From: Diaporthe sp. PMI_573
Lineage: Eukaryota > Ascomycota > Sordariomycetes > Diaporthales > Diaporthaceae
DNA length: 64,000 nt
Reading direction: 5' to 3'
Assembly (NCBI GenBank): GCA_021399435.1
Contig: JAJTUP010000085.1
Coordinates: 124,001-188,000, forward strand
Within the stretch, counting starts at the first letter, position 1. Every line of letters starts with the position of its first letter. This document shows positions 21,300 through 33,019 of the stretch, one piece after another. The notes beneath the pieces are model-generated. The model saw only the letters and a program-made list of their open reading frames with translations. It did not search any database and had not been told where the DNA came from. The translations under genes and the position numbers were made by a program.

Positions 21300-21635
21300 T
21301 TAAAAACGTGGACAACAAGCCGAGCATTTGTGCCCAAGTTCTGCTGGCCCCTCTGAGCGAGAGAGAGGAAACTGCTAGAGGGCTCCAACGCGAAGAAAGA
21401 AGAGATAATGAAAAAGGGCCGGAAGGGCCACGAAGGCGATAAAAGCAGTGTTTGGGTTCTGATCAGACGATGTCACAAGTTATCAAAATAATAATAATAG
21501 AAGAATGAGTTGAATTGTTGCTTCGGCCCTCGAGAGGGACAGAAGCTTGTCCGGTACTTATAGCACGGACGGCCAAGAAAGAAAATTCATCGCACTAGCT
21601 ACGTGAAACACTGCACCCCGTAACACTATATAATA
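21300..21635. repeat. GC-normal island in A+T-rich DNA, possible solo LTR
   Basis: About 335 bp of unmutated sequence begins ACGTGGACAACAAGCC and ends CCCCGTAACA inside RIP-like DNA. On the minus strand it would start TGTTACGGGG and has CTATAAGTA, like an LTR promoter. I did not find a second LTR or a clear target duplication, so the assignment is tentative. Confidence 0.35.
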
Positions 21636-22084
21636 TTAAAGGCCGACTAGATAAAAGTTAATTTATTTTTAATAAATATATTAGTTAACGCTAATAATGT
21701 TAATAAGAAATAAGCTATTATATATATTTTTAATATAATAGAAAGTATTTATTAAATATAATATATTAATAATAGCTTTTTACTTAATATTTAGTTTTAT
21801 TTTAAAGGCTAGACCTTTAAGATAATTAATAAAGCCTATACCGGCTAAAAGAGAGAATTTTACAACCTTATTTATTAGAAAAGTATTTATTTTAACTTAT
21901 AAAAAAGGCTAATTAGGCTATAGATAAATATATTCTTTATCTACAAAAAATATTCTAACTAATTATTAAAAAGCTTACTATATACATTATTTATCCCTAA
22001 TTATAATTTTATAATACCTCTATAAAGGCCAGAAAAGACATAGCCTAAATTTATAATTATTAAACAAAAACGCTCGTATAGACG

Positions 22085-22495
22085 CTATATATAGAGAGTT
22101 ACTCTAGACTTGGCACTAGATTTCTCTAAGTGCCTATAGGGCATACATACCGGCAGATAAGTTTAGTAGCTATAAGTTAATTTTTTAGGCTATTTTAAGA
22201 CCCTAACTTTATATCTCTATATTATCCTTATTTCTTACCTAAAAAGTATATAACCTAGTTTATTAGATAGCCTAATTTCTAAAGTTTATTTATATTTAGT
22301 TTAGTTACTATTAGGGTTAGAGTTAGCTGGCTATTTAAAGCCAAAGATAATAAGTCTAAAGGCTAAATTTTCCAGCCTCTCTATTTCTATACCAGAGCCA
22401 ACCTATTATAATAATTAAGGCTTTTTAGGTTCTTTAAACTAGAGATTAAAGGTTTATATCTAAAATACATAACAAGGCGGTAGTTAAGCAATATT
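22085..22495 (-). repeat. Inverted copy of the 408-bp repeat
   Basis: The reverse complement matches 19985-20470 in order (GTTGGCTCTGG..., AACTCTAACCCTAATAG..., CTTGTAATTATT...), with heavy transitions. With the tandem copies it encloses about 1.2 kb of A+T-rich core, giving a foldback-like layout. Confidence 0.65.
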
Positions 22496-24000
22496 GGTTT
22501 TAAATAATAATTACAAGCTGGTAAGAGCTATTTGAGTAAATATTTAGATTAACTGCTAAAAAGCTGTTTTAAGCTAATACTATCTACTAGTAATAAGCGT
22601 GTCTATATAGTCTATCTCTTTAGCCTGGCTTAGTTAGATTATATCTTAAGCCGTCTAATCTACAAATAGGATTAGGCTAGATTAGTATTAAGCCTTACTA
22701 ATCCTTAGATTAAAAGGGATTAGTTCTAATTCTCTCTAATCTATTAGATAAGCAGGTTATATATCTTGGTGGCTATATTTCTCGTGCCTCTTGCCTAGCC
22801 AAGAGCGTGGCCTAGTAAAACTTGTTTTACTATAAAATTAACCATTAGTTTTATTTCTATTAAAGTTGTAATATTATTCCCCCTCTCTATACTTCTTTAT
22901 CCCTAAAGATTTCCTATAAGTTTCTTGTCTTATATTATTTCTTGTTTCCCATATCTTTTATTTTAGTTTACTGTCTGCTAACTTAAGATATTAGGTTATA
23001 TTACCAAGTCTTTAAATCTCAAAACCTTACAGCATTATACCTTAGCTATCTGTATTTAGATATTTGGCAAACTTAGCAATATATCTTGTTTTCATTATTT
23101 TAAGTATAACTTATCCTATAAGTATCTTAAAAACTTAAAGTATTATGGAAAGTATATAGGTTAGGGTCTAACTACCTATAATAAAAATAATATTTTATTT
23201 GCCTATAAGTATTTATTAGGTTTTATATTTTATCCTTCCTTAGTTAATTTCTTATTTTTTATAGTTACCAAAATTATAAAAAAACAGCAGCATATTATAA
23301 AGGAAGCAAAAGATATAGAAAAAGAGCTATTTACTTTATAGATCAAGTTACAAACCGCCCTAAATTATTTAGTGCGTTTATAGAAATAATAACGTTCCCT
23401 AAAAAATTATGGTTCTAATTTATTTCATTAAGATATATAAGATTTAGATAAGGTAGATACTAAGAAGGCTCGTCAAGCAAAGCTTTAAAATATTTAAAAA
23501 CAGGCTAATTATGCTTTATTTAATATTTCTACCTAAAGGGCTAGTAATATATCTTCCTAGCCTTTATTAGGTTTAGACATTCCTAAGCCAGACTAGGCTT
23601 TTCTCCTTAGTAGTAAAAGTCTTATAATACCTATTAGCAATTTGTTAGGTTCTTAAAAGATTCCTATATATTGTCCTTATTATTATAGCCTTTCTATTTA
23701 ACTAGATACTTAGTATTAGTATTATAGGTTTGTAAATCAAAGATTTTCTTAATCTCCTATTCCTTTTTGTCGTTATTAAGCTTAATCTAAGTCCTAAGTT
23801 ATATATTAGCTAGTACTAGTTTTAAAAATAATATATAAAAGACCGGATAAATCTATATCTTTATTAGTAGTAAAAGTCTAAAGTTAGTATTTAATAGTTT
23901 TTCTAAAATTTAAAATAGTCTAATCTTTTTATAGTCTAGTTTATTACTAGGTTGTTTGGTTTTAATATTTTTATAGAGTAGGTAGACTCTATCTTCCTCC
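22496..24000 (+). repeat. RIP-degraded transposon relic
   Basis: A+T-rich with stops in all frames. A plus-strand relic near 23290-23620 can still be read as a Lys/Leu-rich coiled-coil segment (ELFTL-IKLQTALNYLVRL) typical of the C-terminal part of fungal transposon proteins. The family cannot be fixed. Confidence 0.4.
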
Positions 24001-26185
24001 CCTAAGGTTGGTTTCTTTAACCTTTTCTTGTTGGTATAGATTATTACTCTTTCTTGTATAAAGAGCAGTTTTTGCTAAAGCTTTTTCTATAGATTTTAGA
24101 TTTTAATTGCCCTTTTGGTAGCTAATTATACTTCTAGCCCTAAGATTAGTTTCCTATAGGCTTTTAGTTTATAGCTATAGTTTATATAAAAGGATAATAT
24201 CTTTATTATACCTATATCTATACTATTATAGGCAAACTATACTATAAATAGCAGCTATATCTAGTTATCTTATTTATAATTAATATAACTATAAAGATAC
24301 TGTTTTAGAATTTAGTTTAGTCTTTTAGTCTACCTATCTATCTAGAGGTAAAAAGCTATAGATAGCTTTAATTTTACACTAAGTTGTCTTATAAGTAATT
24401 TTCAAAAGTTTAAGATAAATACTATTTCTCTATCTAAGATAATCTCTTATAATATACTATAATTACTAATAATTATTTATAAGAAGGTATATATAACTTT
24501 GTCTACATTACTTATTTCTTTATAGAGTAAGAAGTAGGCATACTTAGTAAATCTGTCTACTATAACCAGAATACTGTTATAATATACTCTCATTATAGGT
24601 TTCTTAGATGCTAGTAGTTTAACAATAAAGTTAAGGCTAATAGATTACTATAGTCTATTAAATATTAGCAAAGGCTATAATAGGCTGTAGAGCTTATATT
24701 ATACAGTCTTACTTTTATAGCATATATTATAATTTTAGATAACTATCTAAATTTCTTTCTTTATTCTAAGAAAACTATAGTATTGTTATAGCTATTTAAT
24801 TATTGCCGTAATTTCTTAGTGTCTATATACTAGTATGCTGTAAATATATATAATAAGTTTAAAGCATAATTCTTCTAGTATAAAGAGCTTTTTTCTTTAG
24901 TAAAATATTTTTTTGTCTTCTATTATTTCTTCCTTTCTTTACTTAAAGAGTTATTAATAGGCTATCGCAAGCTTGTTTATTCATTTAGAGTCAACCTTTA
25001 ATTAGAATATTATAGCTAGTTATTATAGCTCTTATAATAAATCTCCCTTAAGGGTAATTTAGAAGATGCTTTGCGTTTTTAGTAAAACCTCCTATAGATA
25101 GTCTAGCTGTCTACTAAGCATATCTGCTTGCCCGTTCTTAGATCCTTTATAGTAGGTAATCCTAAGGTTAAATTATAACAAAATTTCTGCCTATTTAATT
25201 TATTATTTATTAAGTTCTTTGGTAGTAGTAAAATAAGTAAGGTTCTTATAGTTAGTGTAGACCTAAACTTAGTGTTTAGCTCTAATAAAATAGTATTGCT
25301 ATTTCTTAAAGGCTTTAATAATTACTATTAGTTCTTTATTATAAATTAGGTAGTTTAGTTTTAGTTTATTAAGCTTTTTTAAAAAGAATGCAATAGTGTA
25401 TAGTTTTTTTTAATCATTATGCTAACCTAGTTAACCTCTTATTACAAAGTTAGATATATTTATCTTAACTTTATAGACCTTGCTTAGATCTACTTTAACT
25501 AATATTGGTTTAAAGATAATTTAGTTTCTAAGTTCTTTAAAGGCTGTTTATACTTTATTATTCTAGTAAAATATTTTTGTTATTTTAATAAGATTGGTTA
25601 ATAAGATAGCAATCTTTAAATAGTCTTTAATAAATTATTGGTAGAAGTTAATATATCTAAAAAAATCCTCGTATTTCTTTAATATTTATTGGCACAGGCT
25701 ATTTTCTAATTGCTTTAATTTTTAATATTTATATAGTAATCTACTTTAATTAGATTATATATCTAAGATAGTCGACTTCTTTAGTATAAAACTTGCTTTT
25801 CTCTAGTTTAACTAGTAGTTTTATGTTTTAAAGTTTCTAAAGTACCTTATATATATATTTCTTATAATCTCTAAGTGTTTTTAAATAGATAAGGATGTTA
25901 TCTAGATAAATAATAACAAAGATGTCTAGATATTTTCTAAAAACATAGTTAATTATGGCTTAAAATAATATAGGTATATTGGTAAGTCTAAATAATATAA
26001 CCAGGTATTTAAAGTATCTATAGTATATTTAAAACACTATTTTTTATTTTTCGCCCTTCTTTATTTTAATAAGATTATAGGCTTCCTTAAGGTCTAGAGC
26101 TGTAAACTATTAGGCTCCTTATAGTTAATTCCTTAATTTTTATATTAGGGGTAGCAAATAATAGTTTTTAATAATAATGTCGTTT
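24000..26185 (-). pseudogene. Ty3/Gypsy retrotransposon pol relic (RT to integrase)
   Basis: Read on the minus strand, 26180-25850 keeps the order of Gypsy reverse transcriptase: IKNYYLLPLI, FTALDLKEAYNLIKIKKGE, YFKYLVILF, then the active-site region VIIYLDNILIYLKTLRDY. The YxDD box has become YLDN. Near 24330-24170, the integrase end reads QYLYSYIN... and FAYNSIDIG...SFYINYSY, the decayed form of the usual FAYN...PFYANYGY pattern. Dozens of stops, all consistent with transitions, make it inactive. The gag and protease part is cut off at about 26185, where a different element begins. Confidence 0.8.
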
Positions 26186-26204
26186 AGCTAACAATATATA
26201 AGTA

Positions 26205-26480
26205 AATTAGCCCGATTATGTAAGCAGACGTGCTTACATAATACTATATAAAATAAGAATTATAATAATATATATTACTTATATATAATAAACCCCCGAA
26301 ATAAAATAAAAGAATAAAAAGCCCAAATAATAAATAAATAAAAAATATTTCCTTCTTTAATAACTTATTAATTATTAGGGCTATAAGGCTAAGACCTATA
26401 TATCTCGCATACTAATAACCCATACTATAATATAAGCCAATAATATATGCTTACGTAATCTGATTACGTAAGCCGGTTTC
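26205..26480. repeat. Short element with palindromic ends
   Basis: Left: TTATGTAAGC / GCTTACATAA arms at 26216-26241. Right: a 12+1+12 palindrome GCTTACGTAATC-T-GATTACGTAAGC at 26449-26473. Between them is A+T-rich non-coding DNA. It looks like a MITE or the edge of a larger element. TSDs were not resolved. Confidence 0.45.
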
Positions 26481-26499
26481 TAGAACCTTCTACCTAGTG

Positions 26500-27480
26500 G
26501 GCAGGCGGAAACTATATATACGCCTCGACCCACCTTCTTTGGATCTAGTCTATTCGACCCACTTCCAAGGAGTTCTATATTATGTAATAATATGCTAATT
26601 ATTAGCTAATAGATTACTAATTACCACTTGGTAATTAGTAATTAATAAATTCTCGAATATTCTATAGACCCTCTTTTAAAGCTATAAATAAGCGGGTCCT
26701 CTCTCGAGAATAGGTCAGATATTCAAGCAAGAAAGCAACGAGAAAAATCTAACAATAATACTATTATCTTTATACCATTATTATTTGATTACATAATCAT
26801 CCCCTCGATCCTCACGTGACCTCTAAGAGTAAGGGGACAGGCCGTAGTTAAAAGAAGGCTATACTTATAAAGGGCTTAATAGCTAGAGCTAAAGGGACTA
26901 TTTAGGGTACTATTATTAGCGCTACTAGTAAGGGTAATATTAGGAGTACTATTAAGAGTACTAAGTATATAATTAATAAGTCTACTAGTGGGAAGACTAT
27001 TATTATAAAGATAGTTAAAGCAAGACAGATTATTAAGAAGAGTATCTTGGAAAATGCCGAGAATACTAAAATAACTGAGAAATCTGCCAAGTTAGAATAT
27101 ATATTTATTATTAAGGCCGGATCTATTATAAAGGCTTTTAAAGGATACTTAAGCTATTCTATATATAGAATAAGATTTATATGGTAATAGATTCTAAGTA
27201 GACTTAATAAAGCTTAGATAGAAAGAAGGCTTATTAACAAGATAAACTATAAGTAGTCTTATAGAAGATTATGTAACTTGGCGACTTATAAGATAGAAAG
27301 GGTTCTAAGCCTTAGCTTTACTTATTTTTTTAATATAGTAAGGAAATTATAAAGAAAGAAAGAAGGGGGGAGGATACCTTAGGGTAGAGGGGGCCTATAT
27401 AAGAATACTCTTTAAGGATATACAAGGAGGGAGGGACCAGTATTATATTGGTATAATATTATTTTATAAATATATTTTGT
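26500..27480 (+). mobile_element. LTR-like sequence followed by gag-like relic
   Basis: At 26690 CTATAAATA precedes GGGTCCTCTCTCGAGAATAG and ends near ACATAATCATCCCC, resembling an LTR promoter and R region. From about 26815 a Lys/Thr/Ser-rich plus frame (KSTSGKTIIIKIVKARQ..., later KAFKGYLSYSIYRI) with RIP-like stops may be a degraded gag. The minus-strand hydrophobic frame here is an antisense shadow. No pol could be attached to it. Confidence 0.35.
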
Positions 27481-29590
27481 TTGCTATGCTGAGGGCTGTG
27501 TTTGGTAAGGATCTACTGGGTAGGAATAAAAAGGGTTACTGTCTTTAATCTTAGGGCTCTTGCGCGTACTATAGGTCTGTCTCTCCTTTAAAAGGGCGGC
27601 TACCCGGAGCAGTAGGATTTCTTTCCACAGTAGGCAGTAGGAGAAATAAATAATACAATAGTTTAGCTTTATTGCTCCTTTGCCCCTGTAACTAGGCGTT
27701 ACCTGTACGCAAGCATGCAAGCATGCCCGCGAGGCTTGAGGCTCTGCAGTTTACGCCCTTCCCCTTGCCCCCAGGCCGGCCTGCCTATACGAGAGCCTTG
27801 TGTATACTGTCAACTAAGTCCTCTTTCTTCCTAAATGGGGTGTATATGCCGGGGCGCAGTGCTTGGCTGCCATAAAACTTAGGCGTTAGTTAGGCCCAGG
27901 GCAGGGAGCCCTCTCAAGGGCTAAAGGAAACAAAGAGGCTTTTCTTGTTTTTCATTATAGTGAGGCTCTGAGGCTCTAGGGGGCTGTGCTTATCCTCAAG
28001 GCTCTAAGGGGCTGTAAGTACCCTATTCTGCCCCCTCCTACTTCCTATTATATATATATATATATTTTATGCCCCAACAACCTCGCATTACCGTATACAT
28101 ATACTTCTGCCATGTAGGGCTAACATAATATCTAAAGTTTCTTGATTTGTCGGGCAGGACTGTATCTACAGTAAGTAGATTAAAGGATTAAAGGACGGGT
28201 TTATATAATAAAAGAAAGTAGGGTATATAGGTGGGCGGGTATTATACCGGCTTGCACTAAGATTGGGGGCAATATATATTTATTTAAACCCGCTACCCCC
28301 CCCCCCCTCTAGAGCCTTAAATCTGGGGACCGGTTTTGAGTCCTTTTGCCCCCGTGTAACGTACCCGTGCCCGCTTATACGGTTCGGCACTAATATGTGA
28401 TTTGGGAACAGGGACTAGTAACTGGTGACTAATCCACCCCCGTTTATGTGAATAGTGCAGCCCTTATAGTATAGACTCGGTATATAGATGTATGCGTATC
28501 TAGGTCAATTTCAAGAGTACTTGTCTTTAGTATACTGCCATTGCTCGTTTGGGAATGTTTATCGACTCGGGACGACTTTAGTTTAAGGCACGTCTTTCTC
28601 TCTTGGCATAGTGGGGGGGGTGGTATAGGTGTGGTCCGCGGTTAAGGAGGGCGGCCTACGGAATTTCTAGGCAGTCCTAATATAGAAGCAGCATATAAAA
28701 TCTGGTAGTTAATTAGCTGACAAGTTTAGTTTAATACATTAGTGCCAGCTGCTAGTAAGTAAAAACGCGCGTCTAAGTGCTGCCGGCTGCCTGGCATAGC
28801 TATTTAAGACTGAAGAATATATGTATTACAGCTAAGTAAAGGGAATAATAGCTAAGAAACATGGTACTAAAATATATAGTTTTATTTATTTAGTATTATT
28901 TAAGGTTTTATAGTAATAAAAATAATATTAACATTACCGTTAAACTCTATATATATTTTTATATATATATATAAAATTTAACGTAGTACCCGTAAATTAT
29001 TGTTGCCTATATTCTAATAGACGTTTATTTTATAGTTTTCTGGCTAGCCTAGTAATTAATAAAAATTCTCGCAAAGGTATATCCTCTATAGTAAAAACAG
29101 AATTTGGGCGTAACTTTATACGTTTTTAGAAAGTAATTATATATGTCTAAATAAACTCTAAGGGAATAACTTTAATACTTGCTTTATATCTAAAAGGTAG
29201 TTATAGTCCTAAGGTAGAATAGTGGTAATAATGGATAGGAATTAAGTCTTGCTTATTACCTTGTAGCGGCCGATTGAGGTGGTAACTAATATATATCGCG
29301 ACTTTAGGCTATGTTGTTTAGGTATCTTGGTTCGGTAGAGGGGAATAGCTTAGTGGGAGGCGCGAGCTGAGATAACTGAATAACCGATAGGAATTGTAAA
29401 TTTCTGTAGCTGGTTATTGTCTACTGATAGGCTTAGGAGGAAAGAACTGCTGCTGGGATAGTAGTATGTTGAAGGGCTTAGAAATGATGATCTGGAGTTG
29501 GTCGGGATTAGTTATTTCTAGCAACTACTATCCGAATGATCCTCCTCTGAGCATGATTCATATCAGTGCTTCCTACTAATTGGGTCCGGA
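27481..29590. other. Mosaic repeat region, no gene
   Basis: Patchy composition with homopolymer runs (C10 near 28297, G8 near 28612), AAGCATGCAAGCATGC and G/C-rich patches between TA-rich stretches. A minus frame at 27720-27484 is unassigned. It is probably several nested, partly RIP-mutated transposon fragments. Confidence 0.4.
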
Positions 29591-29599
29591 GAAGCCTCG

Positions 29600-30980
29600 T
29601 TATGAGCGAACTTTGTGTGCCTCCATATGGCAGTTGACGCACCGAGGTACACCACAGCTCACACATGCTGGGACTGTGTGAGCGTTCATGCCGGCGTGAC
29701 CGCAGTAGCAGCACGCCCAGAGGTAGACAGTCTGAGCCTTGTGGTGGCCCATAGACACTGCCTTCAGGGATTTAAGAGACGGCTCCGAATCCTCTATCTC
29801 GGGAGAATCAGTCGAGTTGGGGGGTTCGGGGACGCTGGGTGGGCTCGGGGCGAGGACATCCGATCGAAGACCGTACAGAGCATTCCATTGCTCTTCCACG
29901 ATCCTCAGAAAGGTGGCCTTGCCACTGATGATTGATGAGGCAATGTTTCTAATCTGATCGCTGTAATGCTTGACGTAAAGCTGACCAGATGATGGCAGAG
30001 TGTCGGGATCGGAGTTGATGAGGGCTAGGGCGAGCTGGAATCGCAAGCTATGGCGTAGTTTAGGTATGCGAGCCTGGGTTCTGTGCACGATTCTAAGCAA
30101 ATTTGAGTATTTTGGAACAATAGAGACACTGGCAATAGCCTTTTCAATGTCGCTGAGAGTTTCCCGGCTCTGGTCCGCAATGCTGACAAGTTCCTGGGTC
30201 CAGATTAGCCTTAGATCTCTCCCCTCTGCGCAATTGAATTTGTGGAAAGAAACCTAGAGTGACAACTGAAATAGGGTTTGATTTCGGGTAACCAAGTGTG
30301 GCCATGCCGCCATCTACGGTGCGGTTAAATACTAGGGTTTCTCCACCTACCGATACAAAGTCACTCCGGCTGTAGTCAGTGCCTGAGAAGAGGGAGTATG
30401 GTTTGTGCAGCTCCTGGAAGTTGTCCTTAATCTGCGCCATGCTATCCTAGGCTGGGTTTAGGTTTGCAAGGTCGTCAAAGATAGAAACAACGCGCTCACA
30501 AAAGCATAGAGACAGGAAGATGACGGCCGAAAGTGTCAAGATGTTGGTCGGGCCTATGCCTCGCTATTGGGCCTCGGCCGTCTGGTAGTCGGAGTAGAGG
30601 AACTTGGGTTTGTCTGGCGTAGGGGACAGTTTAAAGGCTAGACAGGGCAACGTATTTGCATTTTATTCCGCCGAAGTGTCCTGATCCTCTTGCCCTAGGA
30701 TAAACCACTTCGAAAAGCATTTTCGCACAACCTTGGTATATGTATTGACGTTATCTGCCAATAGTTGAGGCAATGAGGCTACCTGTGTCCACCCAAGCAG
30801 CTGCTCCTGGCTTTCCTTGATCGACTCAATTTTAGATAGGTGTATGGATCTCTCAAACCGTAGGATAGGAAGCTCTGGGGGGTCGGGGCTGTTCTCGAAC
30901 TAGGCAAGGCCATTAAAGCGGGCTGCAGAGGCCCTTGTGCTGTGTTTAGCCGGGAGTTACTGCTCATTATTGTCTTTAAC
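29600..30980 (-). pseudogene. C-terminal part of zinc-finger gene or second decayed gene
   Basis: The minus strand remains readable through TAG/TAA interruptions. Helical sequence (SIHLSKIESIKESQEQLLGW, FSKWFILGQEDQDTS) is followed by MAQIKDNFQELHKPYSLFSG, ETLSDIEKAIASVSI and RIPKLRHSLRFQLALALINS. The last 166 codons (30100-29600) end in a Cys-rich module WACCYCGHAGMNAHTVPACV then CGVPRCVNCHMEAHK, a C4-type zinc finger typical of some fungal STAND-associated proteins. Most stops look like CAG to TAG changes. It is unclear whether it is the tail of the next feature or a separate gene. Confidence 0.5.
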
Positions 30981-30999
30981 AAGCCATTATGCAAAATAA

Positions 31000-32330
31000 A
31001 ACGCAAGGGCCTAGAGATGTTTTCCCACATTCTTCTCTATCCTCTTGTAGGTTTTCACTTCATCTGGGCGATCATCTTGGGGATTATCTTCCAAACCATC
31101 CTTAGAACCGTCTTTAGGGCCAGCGAAGTAAACTGTCTGTATTGTGGCGGATTTGATAGGAATAAGCTTTCGGTTATCTGAATACTCTCCCTTTACTAGG
31201 CCTGGGGGCTTATCAATGACCTAGAAGGTCTGTTGCGGATATTTGTCACCACAAATCGGGCACTTGTGTACCAGCCGCAGCTTGGGGATGCTATTGTTAA
31301 CATCTAGATCCTTATTAAGGATGTTATGGCCATATTTCATGTGCTATACAAAGTCCTCCTCTAGGTTGAAGCAGACAGGACTCTCGGAACTGCAGACTGG
31401 GCACTGTATGTAATTATAGAGGTACCGAATCTAGAGCGGCATGTAGGTCTTCTTCACATAGTGTTTCCATAAGCCCATATTGTCAAAAAACTTGAAATTC
31501 TTACTGCAGTCCTCTGAGATACATACGAAGGGGAGCAAGTCTCAGTCTACATATTTCCTAGCCTACATAAGCACTTTTCCCTAAAGATTGCCGCCACTGG
31601 GGCAAATGACTGGGCACATGTGGTACATACTCCCATCCTGGACTCAAGAATTTGCCAGCAGAGATCTCTTTAAGATATAAAGGACAGGTCCCAAACTCTT
31701 GCCCGTCCAGAATCTTGGGCAGTCTAGGATAAAATGGACGGCCGGTTTTAGATACAGCATCGTTGTTATTCTTGCTTTCGGAAGAGGCAGATAACCGTTC
31801 CTCAATCTTCTGGTTGGCCAACTCGTTGTCAATAGTCAGGGGCCCAGAATGCAGCTCTGATATAAATGGGGTAATCCATGGTAGTGATTGAGAATCGGTA
31901 GCATAACCTTTTTCTGCCTCTTTTTCATCTTTGACCCTAGGTACTGTAGGCGAAGCTTGTGGGAGCACCGGTCGGCAAAGGGACGGTAATCGTAGGGCTG
32001 CTTTGTATTGATGGTTGCGCTTATATAGCAACCGGTAATGATGGTGGATGCTGGTCTTCACAAGGGCCTTATGTAAGGAGCGATGTAGCTTTGGGAACCG
32101 CCATCCGATTGTTCTCTCAATGTGCTTCTCAAAGTCTTTAGATCGGTATTTTTCCGCATAAACAGAGACCCTTCACGCCAAGCTATCTTTGGTCGCCTGG
32201 AGAATTACATCTGAGAGTTTCTGGAGCCTCTTTAATGCTCTATCGATACTAAATAGTGCAAATCCTAGAAGATTGTTGTCACTCTGCTTACTCTGCCTAT
32301 CAGGCTAGCCAGACGGGATACTTGTGGCGT
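31000..32330 (-). pseudogene. AcuF-like C2H2 zinc-finger protein, RIP-broken
   Basis: On the minus strand a helical N-terminal part (DFEKHIERTIGWRFPKLHRS, YRLLYKRNHQYKAAL) leads to a disordered linker. Then comes PRLPKILDGQEFGTCPLYLK, the entry to the zinc-finger block of fungal AcuF-like C2H2 proteins. Next are DLLPFVCISEDCSKNFKFFD, QCPVCSSESPVCFNLEEDF and CPICGDKYPQQTF. Three or more stops, each one transition from sense, interrupt it. In this family the zinc fingers follow a helical domain and the genes often lie near STAND receptors; the molecular role is not established. It is divergent from the protease gene on the other side of about 32.5-33.0 kb. Confidence 0.6.
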
Positions 32331-33019
32331 CGGAGCCTTTGCTTATTTCTAATGCTATAAGAGGGGAGGTAAGCTACGATGTGCCTGGGAGAACCGTATA
32401 TATAGAGTACGGGCCTTTGTGTGTATGAATATATACCTAGCTTTAGGTTGTCATGCAGGATGTGGAGGAGGCGAATTATTATCTGCTTGATCTCGGCATA
32501 TCTCGGATTGCGAAGTTGGGCATTTAGGCTGAAATGCTCCTTGGAGAATACTTTGAGAGTATTGGACTATACCTAGAAGCGCTGTTGCTCTGCTTTGATT
32601 TTGATAGCGATAGGTTGTGCCTTCAAGGGATAGGATTGAAAGAGCTTGAGGTACGATAAAGCTACGTCAAAAATGTGCTTGCCTGGGACGGCGGTGCTTG
32701 GGTCTATGGCAGTGTGTTACTAGTATCGGCGGTTCTTAACTACAATATTACGGCAGGGAATATGTTAAGAATTGTTTCATACGATGGGCGGTCGGGCCAT
32801 CTCTGACGATATAACAACGATGGGCGGTGTGATTTAGGGCAGTTACTATTCGAGCCTTAGGTCGGTTGAGTCTTCACCCACAAGAGTTGCGGTGATAGCG
32901 ATGCGGGCCTTAGTGCCGCTATGCAATAAATGCGGCTTTGGTACTGCGCTATGCATTAATAGGGGTTCCAAAGCGGCGTCCCCCCTTCTCCTTTTTTCCC
33001 CTCTATTTTCTAGCTAGGT

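Noticed and set aside
26902..27090. Hydrophobic minus-strand frame resembling a membrane protein
   Set aside because: Antisense of a Lys/Thr-rich RIP-mutated gag-like region; A+T-rich DNA read this way gives Ile/Leu/Val by chance.
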